A stretch of 64,000 nucleotides of DNA from positions 434,001 to 498,000 of the forward strand of contig NZ_CP089290.1 of assembly GCF_022819385.1 (NCBI RefSeq). The letters are read 5' to 3'. Of this stretch, positions 44,139-51,839 are shown piece by piece. A program made the translations under genes and the position numbers. The notes under the pieces were generated by a model that did not search any database, was not told the origin of the DNA, and saw only the letters and a program-made list of their open reading frames with translations. Source of the stretch: Candidatus Nanosynbacter sp. HMT-352. Lineage in GTDB: Bacteria; Patescibacteriota; Saccharimonadia; Saccharimonadales; Saccharimonadaceae. Within the stretch, counting starts at the first letter, position 1, and every line of letters starts with the position of its first letter.

Positions 44139-44214
44139 TGGAGCCACGATCGGGGCTTGAACCCGAGACCTCATCCTTACCATGGATGCGCTCTACCAAC
44201 TGAGCTATCGCGGC
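44139..44214 (-). tRNA. tRNA-Thr (GGT anticodon)
   Basis: The acceptor GCCGCGA pairs with TCGTGGC (one G-T). The anticodon stem CATCC/GGATG holds loop ATGGTAA (anticodon GGT). GTTCAAGCC T-arm and encoded CCA. Confidence 0.94.
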
Positions 44215-44261
44215 GTAACAGGCTTAATTTTAGCATATTAAGCCGTATTTAATCAACTGAG

Positions 44262-44549
44262 TTATTTTTTACGAGTGGATTTTTTGGCTGGCGTGCCGGC
44301 TTCTTTTGGCAGTTTTGGCGTGACAAATGCCTCTACTATTCCCCACGCTATGCTATTGACTAAGAATGTAACGAACAATATTCCTGAAGCTGATGCCGCC
44401 AAGTGCGCTGATGAAGCGTTAAATAATGTCAATAATCCCGCTACAGCCAGCCCAATTATGGCCAACATGATGTAGGCGTACTGTAATTTCAATCGTTGGT
44501 TTTTTTCGCTATTCCATAGTGTCAGAATAGATTTTGTAAATTCAAACAT
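44262..44549 (-). CDS. Small membrane protein
   Basis: About 95 residues from the ATG at 44549 (MFEFTKSIL). Two membrane helices (about 20-42 and 50-75) and a basic Lys-rich tail (PAKKSTRKK) predict an inner-membrane protein with cytoplasmic C-terminus. The start is chosen because TATTAT lies 6 nt upstream, the leaderless pattern; earlier in-frame starts exist. No family recognised. It lies between two tRNA genes on the same strand. Confidence 0.6.
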   Translation of the reverse strand: MFEFTKSILTLWNSEKNQRLKLQYAYIMLAIIGLAVAGLLTLFNASSAHLAASASGILFVTFLVNSIAWGIVEAFVTPKLPKEAGTPAKKSTRKK

Positions 44550-44642
44550 ACCCATATAATAGCACATATGCTTATAAAAGTCAATATTACTACTTTGTAC
44601 TATCAAAAAAGTCGCCCGAAGAAGGCGACGATGTTTCAAATT

Positions 44643-44727
44643 TGGTGCTGGAAGTAGGACTCGAACCTACGAAGCCTTACGGCGGGAGATTTACAGTCTC
44701 CTGTGATTGCCACTACACGATTCCAGC
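44643..44727 (-). tRNA. tRNA-Tyr (GTA anticodon)
   Basis: 85 nt with a long variable arm (class II). The acceptor GCTGGAA pairs with TTCCAGC; the anticodon stem GGAGA/TCTCC holds CTGTAAA (anticodon GTA). GTTCGAGTC T-arm and encoded CCA. The acceptor does not start GG as many bacterial tRNA-Tyr do. Confidence 0.93.
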
Positions 44728-44733
44728 GTGATG

Positions 44734-44810
44734 TGGAGCCGCTTCTCGGGCTCGAACCGAGGACCTACGGTTTACAAAACCGTTGCTCTAGCCAACTGAG
44801 CTAAAGCGGC
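44734..44810 (-). tRNA. tRNA-Thr (TGT anticodon)
   Basis: The acceptor GCCGCTT pairs with AAGCGGC; the anticodon stem ACGGT/ACCGT holds TTTGTAA (anticodon TGT). GTTCGAGCC T-arm and encoded CCA. Six nt separate it from tRNA-Tyr, so the two are one transcript. Confidence 0.94.
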
Positions 44811-44853
44811 AACTGAATTTATTTTATCAATTTTTTCTCTCTGTGACAAGAGT

Positions 44854-45537
44854 TTACATAACTATTTTTCGTGGTTGATGTATTTTGCGCTGTTGGCGTG
44901 GACGTGGCGCGTCAGCTTTCTTTGATGATGTCGTCGGAGTTAGCATTTTTGTGGCTTTCTTACGCAATTCTTCAGCCAGCTCGGTCTGTCCAGCATTGTC
45001 ATACGCTTCCGCTAAAATCTTCAATGTCTGAGGAATCGGCTCTAATTCGACAGCTTTTTCTAGGGCGTTGATAACCTTCTTTGTGTTTCCTATTTTTTCC
45101 TGAACCTTAGCGTAAGCGATGTAGCGTGCCGCCAAATCATCTTCCATTTCCAGTGCTTGCTCAAATGCTAGCGACGCCTTTTCGTAATTCTCTGTTTCAT
45201 AGTAAATTAAGCCGACGTTATGAAGGCTGGAAGCACTTGGCTCCAAACTCTGGGCAATCTCAAAACACTCGATAGCGTCTTTATATGCGCGCTGCTTGGC
45301 GTATAAAATTCCTAAACGATTGTATGCCGTGGCGTTTTTCTCGTCGACTCGCAAAATTGTCAATAAAGCCTTTTCCGCTCGCAAATATTTATTCTCACGA
45401 ATTGATTCCTGGGCAATTTCCCATAATTGATCAAGTTTATTAGTAATCTTAGTTGGCAAATCGCCAGTTTCTTTGATTGACGGATGATAAAAAATCGCCC
45501 AAATCATTAAAATCAGAATGAGGAGTAATCCAAACAT
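44854..45537 (-). CDS. Membrane-anchored TPR protein
   Basis: 227 residues. An N-terminal membrane helix (about 2-17) is followed by about four tetratricopeptide repeats (NATAYNRLGILYAKQRAYKD and similar), then a basic C-terminus. TPRs mediate protein-protein contacts, so it may be a scaffold on the membrane. TATAAT lies 9 nt before the ATG, close to the leaderless pattern. It is just downstream of the holB gene on the same strand. Confidence 0.82.
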   Translation of the reverse strand: MFGLLLILILMIWAIFYHPSIKETGDLPTKITNKLDQLWEIAQESIRENKYLRAEKALLTILRVDEKNATAYNRLGILYAKQRAYKDAIECFEIAQSLEPSASSLHNVGLIYYETENYEKASLAFEQALEMEDDLAARYIAYAKVQEKIGNTKKVINALEKAVELEPIPQTLKILAEAYDNAGQTELAEELRKKATKMLTPTTSSKKADAPRPRQQRKIHQPRKIVM

Positions 45538-45547
45538 ATCTATACTA

Positions 45548-46357
45548 TTATATCACAAGTTGTGTCAGTGCCAGCCTGACGTTGGCGTTGGATTTTAACG
45601 CGCTCGCAACAGAGGTGGTTTTTTCAAGTTGCTCCTCAAGCGACGAATTCATCCCGCGAGATAAAGATTGAAAACGAATCATATTCACTATAATATCCGT
45701 CAGCAATATCGCTTTTTGGCGGTCAGGAAAGTATTTGATGAGATTCTTAAACGTGTCGTATTCCCGATTTGTGGCTAAAATTTGCTTTGCGTCGGTGGCT
45801 AATTGTCGATATTCGGCGAATTTTTCTGGATTTTCCGCCAATTCTTTAATCAACAATGGTCGCCCAGCCGCGAGGAAAAGGATCTGCTGGCTAGAAGCTG
45901 GGTCTAAATTGTACTTTTCAAGCAGTTTCTTATCCTGAGCGGATGTCGTTTTATGAAGTGTTAATGTCTGGCAACGAGATCTAACAGTGTCAAGCATCAA
46001 CTTCGGGTTTTTCGCGACAAGGATAAAATTGGTATTTTTATTCGGCTCCTCCAGTGCTTTCAGGAATGCATTTTGCGATGGCTCGGTCATTGAATCGGCT
46101 TCGTCAATGACAATAACTCGACGATTTATGGCGTAAGTTCGGAGCATAGAGATGAGCTCGCGGATTTGATCAACAGATATGGTTTGCTTTTCTGGAAGCG
46201 GCTTCAGGTGAAAAGTATCGTTATTTTTTGCTAGCATTTTAGCCACGCCCAGTCCATCGAGCCCGTAATCCGCAATTGCCAAAAGCGCGTGAGGCAACTG
46301 CGATGAAATCTGGCTGATTTTTTGAGCGTCTCGAGCGGATATAATCATTTCAGACAT
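45548..46357 (-). CDS. DNA polymerase III delta' subunit-like clamp-loader ATPase
   Basis: 269 residues. The conserved IDEADSMTEPSQNAFLKALEEP and VRSRCQTL (SRC motif) are typical of delta'. The Walker A region is degenerate (LAIADYGLDGLGVAKML), as in E. coli HolB, which does not hydrolyse ATP. It would join DnaX and delta to load the beta clamp. The start follows immediately after the RluA-family gene stop, so the two are coupled. Confidence 0.88.
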   Translation of the reverse strand: MSEMIISARDAQKISQISSQLPHALLAIADYGLDGLGVAKMLAKNNDTFHLKPLPEKQTISVDQIRELISMLRTYAINRRVIVIDEADSMTEPSQNAFLKALEEPNKNTNFILVAKNPKLMLDTVRSRCQTLTLHKTTSAQDKKLLEKYNLDPASSQQILFLAAGRPLLIKELAENPEKFAEYRQLATDAKQILATNREYDTFKNLIKYFPDRQKAILLTDIIVNMIRFQSLSRGMNSSLEEQLEKTTSVASALKSNANVRLALTQLVI

Positions 46358-47503
46358 CTATGAATCCTCTGGGAAGAATTTCTTGAATTCGTCAGGAACT
46401 GCGGCTTCAAAAACTTTTCTCTCGCCAGACGGCAAAATTATCTCTAATTTTTGAGCATGCAACATCATACGACAATCCGAAGACTTTCCATAAACTCGAT
46501 CGCCAAGAATCGGTGCATTCAAATGAGCCAAATGGACGCGCAATTGATGAGTTCGACCAGTGGTCGGCTTCAGCTCCACGAGTGATTGAGTGTTATTTTC
46601 CGCCAAAACATGGTAAGTTGTCTGAGCTGGTTTTCCGTTCGGCTCTATGCGGAACGTGCTCGGCGCCGAAGGATTGCGACCAATTGGCAGGTCAATTTTT
46701 GCAGCATTCAACTTTGGCTTGCCGTCGGTTATCGCTATGTAGGTTTTCTTGGCGGTTCGCTCGGCAAATTGCCTCTGTAGATACGCAGCAGATTCTGGGT
46801 TTTTGGCTATAATTAACAGTCCCGAAGTATCGCGGTCAAGCCTATGAACAATTCCCGGACGATCCGTGTTCGTCGCAAATGAAGTTTTCGGGCGAATTAT
46901 CTCCGCAACCGTTGGCTCGTCAGAAAGTCCGCCCTTCGCGTGCGTCAGTAGCCCGCTTGGTTTATTGACGACAATCACATCATCGTCCTCATATAAAATC
47001 GGCAAATCTACGTCCGTTTGCTCTTTTTCTGGCAAATTAAGCGCAATTTCATCAGTTTCATCAACCTCAAACTTCGGCGTCGTCGCGACTTTATTATTGA
47101 CCGAAACGTATCCGGCTTTTATGTATTTTTGCCAAAGACTTCGAGAAATTGTCGTGTCGAATTTGGTCGATAAATAAATATCCAAGCGCACTTTGGTTGG
47201 CGAAATTTTGAACATTATGACATATTTTCCCTGGAACGGCGTTTCGATAAATTCTGGATCTAGTGGATTCGGTAAAATCTCGGCATTATCTGGTCTTTCT
47301 GTCCACAATTCGTCAATGGACTCTTCGTCGACAATCGAACCATAAAGCAGTGCAAAATGCTGCTTGTTCAAAATAAAATCCGCAAAAACATGAGATTTGT
47401 CTGTTTGAATTTCTAATCGACGCAGTGATTTGACGGGCGTATTGTCATCTGCTAATTTGTACAATCTAGCTATTTTCAGCACTGTCCGAGGTAATATTTT
47501 CAC
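46358..47503 (-). CDS. RluA-family pseudouridine synthase with extra N-terminal domain
   Basis: 381 residues. After an S4-like domain (SLWQKYIKAGYVSVNNK, about 123-160) comes the catalytic domain with GIVHRLDRDTSGLLIIAKN, the RluA motif II with the catalytic Asp. LLTHAKGG and GRTHQLRVHL also match. The first 110 residues (MKILPRTVLKIARLYKLADD onward) are not part of the usual family architecture and have no recognised domain. It converts uridine to pseudouridine in rRNA, target unknown. Confidence 0.9.
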   Translation of the reverse strand: MKILPRTVLKIARLYKLADDNTPVKSLRRLEIQTDKSHVFADFILNKQHFALLYGSIVDEESIDELWTERPDNAEILPNPLDPEFIETPFQGKYVIMFKISPTKVRLDIYLSTKFDTTISRSLWQKYIKAGYVSVNNKVATTPKFEVDETDEIALNLPEKEQTDVDLPILYEDDDVIVVNKPSGLLTHAKGGLSDEPTVAEIIRPKTSFATNTDRPGIVHRLDRDTSGLLIIAKNPESAAYLQRQFAERTAKKTYIAITDGKPKLNAAKIDLPIGRNPSAPSTFRIEPNGKPAQTTYHVLAENNTQSLVELKPTTGRTHQLRVHLAHLNAPILGDRVYGKSSDCRMMLHAQKLEIILPSGERKVFEAAVPDEFKKFFPEDS

Positions 47504-47515
47504 GCGATTTGCCCC

Positions 47516-48568
47516 CTATTTTCGAAGCCCTACAGCTTTTTGAACGCGATACAAAGTTTCATTAGCGACGATATTCATGCCTCTTTCGCTAGAAGCCAGC
47601 TTTTCTTCAATTGCTTGCTCATCAACCGCCGCAAGCCGATTCTGGAAATTCTCCAAAAATTCCGCAACTTCGTCAGCCACGATTCGCTTGAAATCGCCAT
47701 AACGATCCATACCGAAGTACTCGTTGGCGATTTGCTCCAGAGTAACTTCCCTGCCAGCATCTTGCCGAACCAAAGTCAAAATCTCTAGCAAATTAGAAAT
47801 TCCCGGCTGGTTTTCCTTGTCGTATTGAACTTTACCAATTGAATCTGTTGTTGCGCTCATTATTTTCTTATGTGCCGATTTTGGATCGTCAGAAAGGAAG
47901 ATAATTCCCTTGCCGCTTTCGTCAGATTTGCTCATTTTCTTCGCTGGATTCACGAGATCTTTAATCCTCAATCCTTGATCTTTTCCGAAGAATTGATGTT
48001 GCTGAATTACGAGTTTTGGCACGATAAATAGATCACCAAACTTACGATTCATTCGCTCAGCGATATCACGCGTGAACTCCAAATGCTGAGTCTGGTCGTC
48101 GCCGACTGGCACGTAAGTTGCGCCGTAAAGCAAGATGTCGGCAGCCATCAGAACGGGATAGTTAAATAGCCCAACGGAGACATCGCCTTTACTTCCCTTA
48201 TCCTTAAACTGCGTCATTCGGCTCATCTCGCCAAATCCAGTGAAGCAGTCCAGAATCCACGCCAGTTCGCTGTGCGCCGAAATGCGACTTTGGCGGTAAA
48301 GATGAATGGAAGGATTGTCCAGCGGCAATCCAGCGGCGGTATAAACTCGCGCGTTGTTCAGGATGCTGCCATACAACTTGCTGTGGTCAATTGGCGTCGT
48401 AAAACTGTGGAGATCTGGGATGAATAGATTGATGTCATATTCGTCCGAGCGACGTTTCGCCATGTTGATAATTGGCAAAATAGCCCCAAAGTAATTACCT
48501 ATGTGGATGTTGTTGTTGGCGCGCACGCCAGTGAGGATGACGGGTTTTGATGGTTTCATTGTATTCAT
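47516..48568 (-). CDS. trpS: Tryptophan--tRNA ligase
   Basis: 350 residues. Class I motifs are NIHIGNYFGA (20-29) for HIGH and KKMSKSDESGKG near 213 for KMSKS. GDDQTQHLEFTRDIA is characteristic of TrpRS. It charges tRNA-Trp. AAAGGAG lies 7 nt before the ATG, which overlaps the racemase stop by 1 nt. It is the last gene of a unit that begins with a Trp-containing leader peptide and a terminator hairpin, which suggests attenuation control. Confidence 0.96.
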   Translation of the reverse strand: MNTMKPSKPVILTGVRANNNIHIGNYFGAILPIINMAKRRSDEYDINLFIPDLHSFTTPIDHSKLYGSILNNARVYTAAGLPLDNPSIHLYRQSRISAHSELAWILDCFTGFGEMSRMTQFKDKGSKGDVSVGLFNYPVLMAADILLYGATYVPVGDDQTQHLEFTRDIAERMNRKFGDLFIVPKLVIQQHQFFGKDQGLRIKDLVNPAKKMSKSDESGKGIIFLSDDPKSAHKKIMSATTDSIGKVQYDKENQPGISNLLEILTLVRQDAGREVTLEQIANEYFGMDRYGDFKRIVADEVAEFLENFQNRLAAVDEQAIEEKLASSERGMNIVANETLYRVQKAVGLRK

Positions 48569-49276
48569 TATAACACTCCTTTGATTGTTAAGTAACGTAA
48601 CAAAATGTTTATTGGGTCAATGGTGTTTGGTTTTTCGGCGAAGGCGCAGGATAATTCGGTGCAGCCTAATAATACTGGCGGACTGCTGGGGCAATTATTG
48701 ATATAGTTTACTGCGTTTGCCTGCTCGTACTGGGTTGTTATTGGTATTTTATCCAGTACCGACTGCGGTATTGCCTGATCAGAAATTACTGCGCGAATTA
48801 TCACTTCCAGCGCTTGTTCTTCGTCCTTATCCGGCGTTAATACGGTTACTCCGGCGGCTTTCAATGGCTTGTCATATAGTCCAGTGTGGATGGTCGTCGG
48901 CGACGCTAGCAGCCTAATTGTTTTATAATGGCGGCTTAATATAATCAATTGCGGCATCTACCATGGAAGTTATGCGAATATTCAGCCGCTGTTCAATATC
49001 GGGCTGCAACAAATGCGCAGTATTGCAGGCAATTATAATAACGTCGTCCGTCGACGCGTCAATGTTTTTCAGTTCGTTTATGATAATTTCCAAGGCTTCG
49101 CTGCGCCGCGATTCATTGGCGATAAAATCAGGAACCGGCAGCGACAAATGAACTATATGCGGAAAATCCGTGCCATCCTTCGCGCCATCTGCCAGCGCCT
49201 GCTGAATCATCCGCCGGTGTAGTTCCAAGCTTGCCTGCGGCCCCATGCCGCCGATGATAATTATTCTTTGCTTCAT
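48568..49276 (-). pseudogene. Aspartate/glutamate racemase family, frameshifted
   Basis: Two overlapping frames together make one racemase. The N-terminal part (48923-49276) has GGMGPQASLELH and IIACNTAH, the first catalytic cysteine. The C-terminal part (48568-48957) has LLGCTELSCAF, the second. They overlap by 35 nt and the match shifts by +1 near the CCATTATAAAA stretch, where removing one T restores one frame. It would be a cofactor-independent amino-acid racemase. It is most likely an inactivating mutation; a sequencing error or a real two-piece product is possible. It heads the trpS unit with AAAGGAG before its ATG. Confidence 0.75.
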
Positions 49277-49298
49277 AATTTCTCCTTTGGGTTATATA

Positions 49299-49323
49299 AA
49301 AAAGACCGCGCGCGGCCTCTAGC
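49299..49323 (-). terminator. Leader terminator upstream of racemase-trpS
   Basis: On the minus strand AGAGGCCG pairs with CGGTCTTT (two G-T pairs) around CGCG, followed by T's. It sits directly before the AAAGGAG ribosome site, so readthrough is needed for expression. GCCGCG of the stem can instead pair with CGCGGC in the leader-peptide region. Confidence 0.7.
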
Positions 49324-49349
49324 CATGGTTGGTATTTTCAGAAGAAATT

Positions 49350-49427
49350 TACGAACAATTCAACAAGCCGCGGCGAAAACGCGTGCTTTGCCAGGCGGTG
49401 TTGATGAATTGCCGTTTTATAGTCATG
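49350..49427 (-). CDS. Putative leader peptide of the racemase-trpS unit
   Basis: 25 codons: MTIKRQFINTAWQSTRFRRG and five more residues, with one Trp codon at position 12. TATAAT lies exactly 6 nt before the ATG, so the mRNA would begin at the start codon. The peptide ends about 27 nt before the terminator stem. Together these suggest attenuation by ribosome stalling at the Trp codon, though a single Trp is weaker than the usual two or more. Confidence 0.5.
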
Positions 49428-49433
49428 GGGTGA

Positions 49434-49439
49434 TTATAA
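49434..49439 (-). promoter_or_regulatory. -10 box of the leader-peptide transcript
   Basis: TATAAT followed by CACCCC and then ATG. No SD is possible, which fits the leaderless arrangement seen at many genes in the window. Confidence 0.65.
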
Positions 49440-49466
49440 CGCTAATTGCTAAAATTCGCAAACGTT

Positions 49467-49691
49467 CTATAAAACAGCTCGCTTGGATATGAGCCAAACC
49501 CATAAAATGATGTAAATAGATAAACCGATTGAGAATAAGAGAGATAGGACGGCCATCGGATTTGCTTTCCATAATATTGTCCATGTTGGCAGCGAAATGA
49601 TAAATTCTACCATCGCTAAGAACCCGATTTTAGTATAAATATGCAGCGATTCAGCCAGACAAACAGCGAAACCGATTACCATACCGAACAC
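49467..49691 (-). CDS. Small membrane protein, start uncertain
   Basis: At least 74 residues with hydrophobic helices and the ending WLISKRAVL. The open frame continues upstream of the ATG through another hydrophobic stretch (LLNVILLIVASVFG) to a TAG near 49742, preceded by AGGAAG and a CTG, so the true start may be a CTG near 49734. No family is recognised. It overlaps nothing and lies upstream of the attenuator region. Confidence 0.4.
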   Translation of the reverse strand: MFGMVIGFAVCLAESLHIYTKIGFLAMVEFIISLPTWTILWKANPMAVLSLLFSIGLSIYIILWVWLISKRAVL

Positions 49692-49806
49692 AGAGGCTAC
49701 GATTAGTAAAATGACATTAAGGAGCGGCAGTCTTTCTTCCTAGCTCAGCTTAGTTGTTGCTTTATAATCTTTAAAGATTTTTTATATGTAGACGCTATAT
49801 CATTTT

Positions 49807-50049
49807 CTATCTTTCGTATAGTTGATGCATCACTGGCTTGGATGTTGCTATGCCATCAAAGTTACTTGCTAAATCATCCCAGTCAATTGTTGGATAGTCA
49901 ACTTTATCGCAGTCAGTCAATCTCGCCATTGCAAAACACAATACATCAAGCGACACGGCCGTCCCGATTTTGTCTTGTGAATCTCGGTAGAGATCAATGA
50001 TTTCGCGAGCAATGATAGTCTGTCGTATACGGTTATTATCAGCTTTCAT
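49807..50049 (-). CDS. Hypothetical protein
   Basis: 80 residues, acidic, mostly helical (MKADNNRIRQTIIAREIIDLY), no recognised family. Its start overlaps the stop of the upstream Ham1-like gene by 4 nt, so it is translated from the same transcript. No catalytic motif or membrane helix is seen. Confidence 0.6.
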   Translation of the reverse strand: MKADNNRIRQTIIAREIIDLYRDSQDKIGTAVSLDVLCFAMARLTDCDKVDYPTIDWDDLASNFDGIATSKPVMHQLYER

Positions 50050-50636
50050 GCATCTATTAAATAATCCCGCAGCATCGCGAGCCCATCAACTTTCTCAATT
50101 ATCGTCAGATATTCCTGCCATTCTTCGTCGTTCAGTTCTGCCAAACTACGGCCAGGAAAGCTCGGGTGTCCATAAATATATAACAATTCCGTCCAGCCAT
50201 GGAGATTATTGCCACGTGGCTCGTCGACGATAAATCCCTCTTCGTTGGCTACAAAAATATGGTCTTCATTACCGTCAAAATAGCCAACCGCAAAAGAAAA
50301 AATAGCTCGACGATCAGCCTCGCCTTTCATCAACTTGATAATGCCGGGATAACTAAAGCTATTCAGTAGCAATTTAACAAATGGTCCCGGAAAACCTTTC
50401 AGCGCCGGAATGAAAAAACCGCGGTCATCAACGACCAGGCGCTTGTTCGGAAACGCTTTCTTGGCTTGAGATAATTTGCTTTTTGCAATCGTCTGAATAT
50501 CTAGTCCTCGCCCTTCGTCAAAATCATAATCGAGCTGCCTTAAATCAACACCAAGCGGCTGGAGGAGTTCTTGAAAGCTAGTGAATTTACTGTGATTGGA
50601 AGTGATGAAATAAATTGGGCTATTCTCTTGTTTCAT
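50046..50636 (-). CDS. Ham1/RdgB-like nucleoside-triphosphate pyrophosphatase, divergent
   Basis: 196 residues. ITSNHSKFTSFQELL, LVVDDRGFFIPALKGFPGPF and FSFAVGYFDG correspond to the Ham1 (ITPase) motifs (T/SxN-K, DDSG-like, and GxPG). The family hydrolyses ITP, dITP and XTP to keep them out of nucleic acids. This copy is more divergent than the one at 62955, so a different substrate is possible. TATACT lies 7 nt before the ATG; that promoter lies in a repeat copied from the 3' end of the CYTH gene. Confidence 0.8.
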   Translation of the reverse strand: MKQENSPIYFITSNHSKFTSFQELLQPLGVDLRQLDYDFDEGRGLDIQTIAKSKLSQAKKAFPNKRLVVDDRGFFIPALKGFPGPFVKLLLNSFSYPGIIKLMKGEADRRAIFSFAVGYFDGNEDHIFVANEEGFIVDEPRGNNLHGWTELLYIYGHPSFPGRSLAELNDEEWQEYLTIIEKVDGLAMLRDYLIDA

Positions 50637-50642
50637 ACTAAT

Positions 50643-50699
50643 AAGTATACGCTAACTAACGTTATTCTGCAGATTTCTAATGCTTGTGTCGTGCGGAAT
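50643..50699 (+). repeat. Direct repeat, distal copy of the CYTH 3' end
   Basis: 57 bp matching 51255-51311 with three substitutions. It lies downstream of the GrpB gene and no longer codes; it provides TATACT for the next gene. Confidence 0.9.
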
Positions 50700-50712
50700 G
50701 TGAATGAGGAGA

Positions 50713-51234
50713 TTAGCCGCCATTTTTCCACTGCCTGGCACGTTGCAATAACTTATCGACATAAGCTGCTTTAAGTTTTTTATACGCTGACCTGTCGTAA
50801 TTTGCTTGCTTGGCATATTGATATTTTATCTTTGAATATTGATCAGCTTCGTCATTGTGAGACCTTAGATAATCTCTGATAATTAAGAAGTTATCGTGCG
50901 TTTCAGTATTCGCGACCGCGAGGTGAATATGAATATCGCCCTCGCCAGTTTCTTCTTGTCGGGACGCCAGGAAGATATACCCTTGACGGGAACTTGGATT
51001 TAATGAAGGAAAATATCCAATTGCTACCAATTTGTCCCGCAACTCGTTCATGTGTTCGCTATCTTTAGCAGAAATAAGGATATCTAGGATATTTTTACCA
51101 TCCAAGCCAAGTACCGCGGTACTGCCGACATGATGAATTTGCGGACTATCCGCAAGCACTAGCGCTAATTTATTTTTCACGCGCGTAAAGACAGCCGATA
51201 TGTCTTTTTTGGATCTTTTAATTTCAACCGACAT
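50713..51234 (-). CDS. GrpB/UPF0157 family protein
   Basis: 173 residues. QIHHVGSTAVLGLDGKNILDILI is the family signature (HVGSTAV, then D residues), placing it among nucleotidyltransferase-fold proteins related to CoaE-fused GrpB. Function is unknown; transfer of a nucleotide to a small molecule is plausible. Start fixed by AGGAGG. It is flanked by a direct repeat of the CYTH gene's 3' end, so it appears to have been inserted there with its own promoter copy. Confidence 0.85.
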   Translation of the reverse strand: MSVEIKRSKKDISAVFTRVKNKLALVLADSPQIHHVGSTAVLGLDGKNILDILISAKDSEHMNELRDKLVAIGYFPSLNPSSRQGYIFLASRQEETGEGDIHIHLAVANTETHDNFLIIRDYLRSHNDEADQYSKIKYQYAKQANYDRSAYKKLKAAYVDKLLQRARQWKNGG

Positions 51235-51254
51235 AAGACCTCCTAAATTTAATC

Positions 51255-51311
51255 AAGTATACGCTAACTAACGTTATTTTGCAGATCTCTAATGCTTGTG
51301 TCGTACGGAAT
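51255..51311 (-). repeat. Direct repeat, CYTH 3' end and promoter
   Basis: It encodes the last residues of the CYTH protein (PYDTSIRDLQNNVS) and carries TATACT for the following gene. Its copy is at 50643-50699, 612 bp away. Confidence 0.9.
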
Positions 51312-51839
51312 TTTCCATAATTTGCCGTCAATGTTCAGGTTTTTCAGAAAATTGCACATTTGTTGCTGAATGTTTTTTACGTTGGCATCGTCTTCTGTCA
51401 GGATTTCCAGTTCAATAAATAGTCCTAGTCCAGCAACTTCGTCGATGCAGATCGTATAGTCCTCAGTTTTCGATTCAAGGCGGACTTTATCAACCGTAAC
51501 AATTTCTTGCCAGCCCAGCGCTGTGAGCATTTGGCGCGCCGCATTTCCGTCATCAACCGCAAATTCATATTCATCAGACACCAATTTTGCCTGTCCTTCA
51601 ACTTTCAGCGTCATCAAGCTCCGTTGCAGCTCACCAGTTTCCGGATTAAGAACATCGCGCACTCGCATAATTTTGGAGCCGAGAACAATTGGCGCATCAA
51701 CTTGCTCGGGCAATAAAAACACTGTATCAATTTGGCGTTTGCTTGAGATGGGTGCGATGAATTGGCTTTTTAGTATGGCGAGAAGATCGCGCTGCGTTAT
51801 GCCACCCGATATCTTAAATTTAGACTCTACTTCAATCAT
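51264..51839 (-). CDS. CYTH-domain phosphatase/cyclase
   Basis: 191 residues. It begins MIEVESKFKI, the ExExK signature of CYTH tunnels, and has the later basic and acidic residues (SLMTLKVEG, KVRLESK, CIDEVAGLG, IELEI) lining the channel. Members hydrolyse inorganic triphosphate or thiamine triphosphate, or make cAMP; which is unclear. The start overlaps the end of the alpha/beta hydrolase gene by 4 nt, so they are coupled. Confidence 0.88.
   Translation of the reverse strand: MIEVESKFKISGGITQRDLLAILKSQFIAPISSKRQIDTVFLLPEQVDAPIVLGSKIMRVRDVLNPETGELQRSLMTLKVEGQAKLVSDEYEFAVDDGNAARQMLTALGWQEIVTVDKVRLESKTEDYTICIDEVAGLGLFIELEILTEDDANVKNIQQQMCNFLKNLNIDGKLWKIPYDTSIRDLQNNVS

Noticed and set aside
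49299..49439. T-box riboswitch before trpS
   Set aside because: No GGTGG-type T-box sequence or specifier-loop architecture is visible; the leader peptide with terminator fits better.
49268..49492. Plus-strand frame of 74 residues
   Set aside because: It lies over the minus-strand leader, terminator and promoter of the racemase-trpS unit and has no SD or family.
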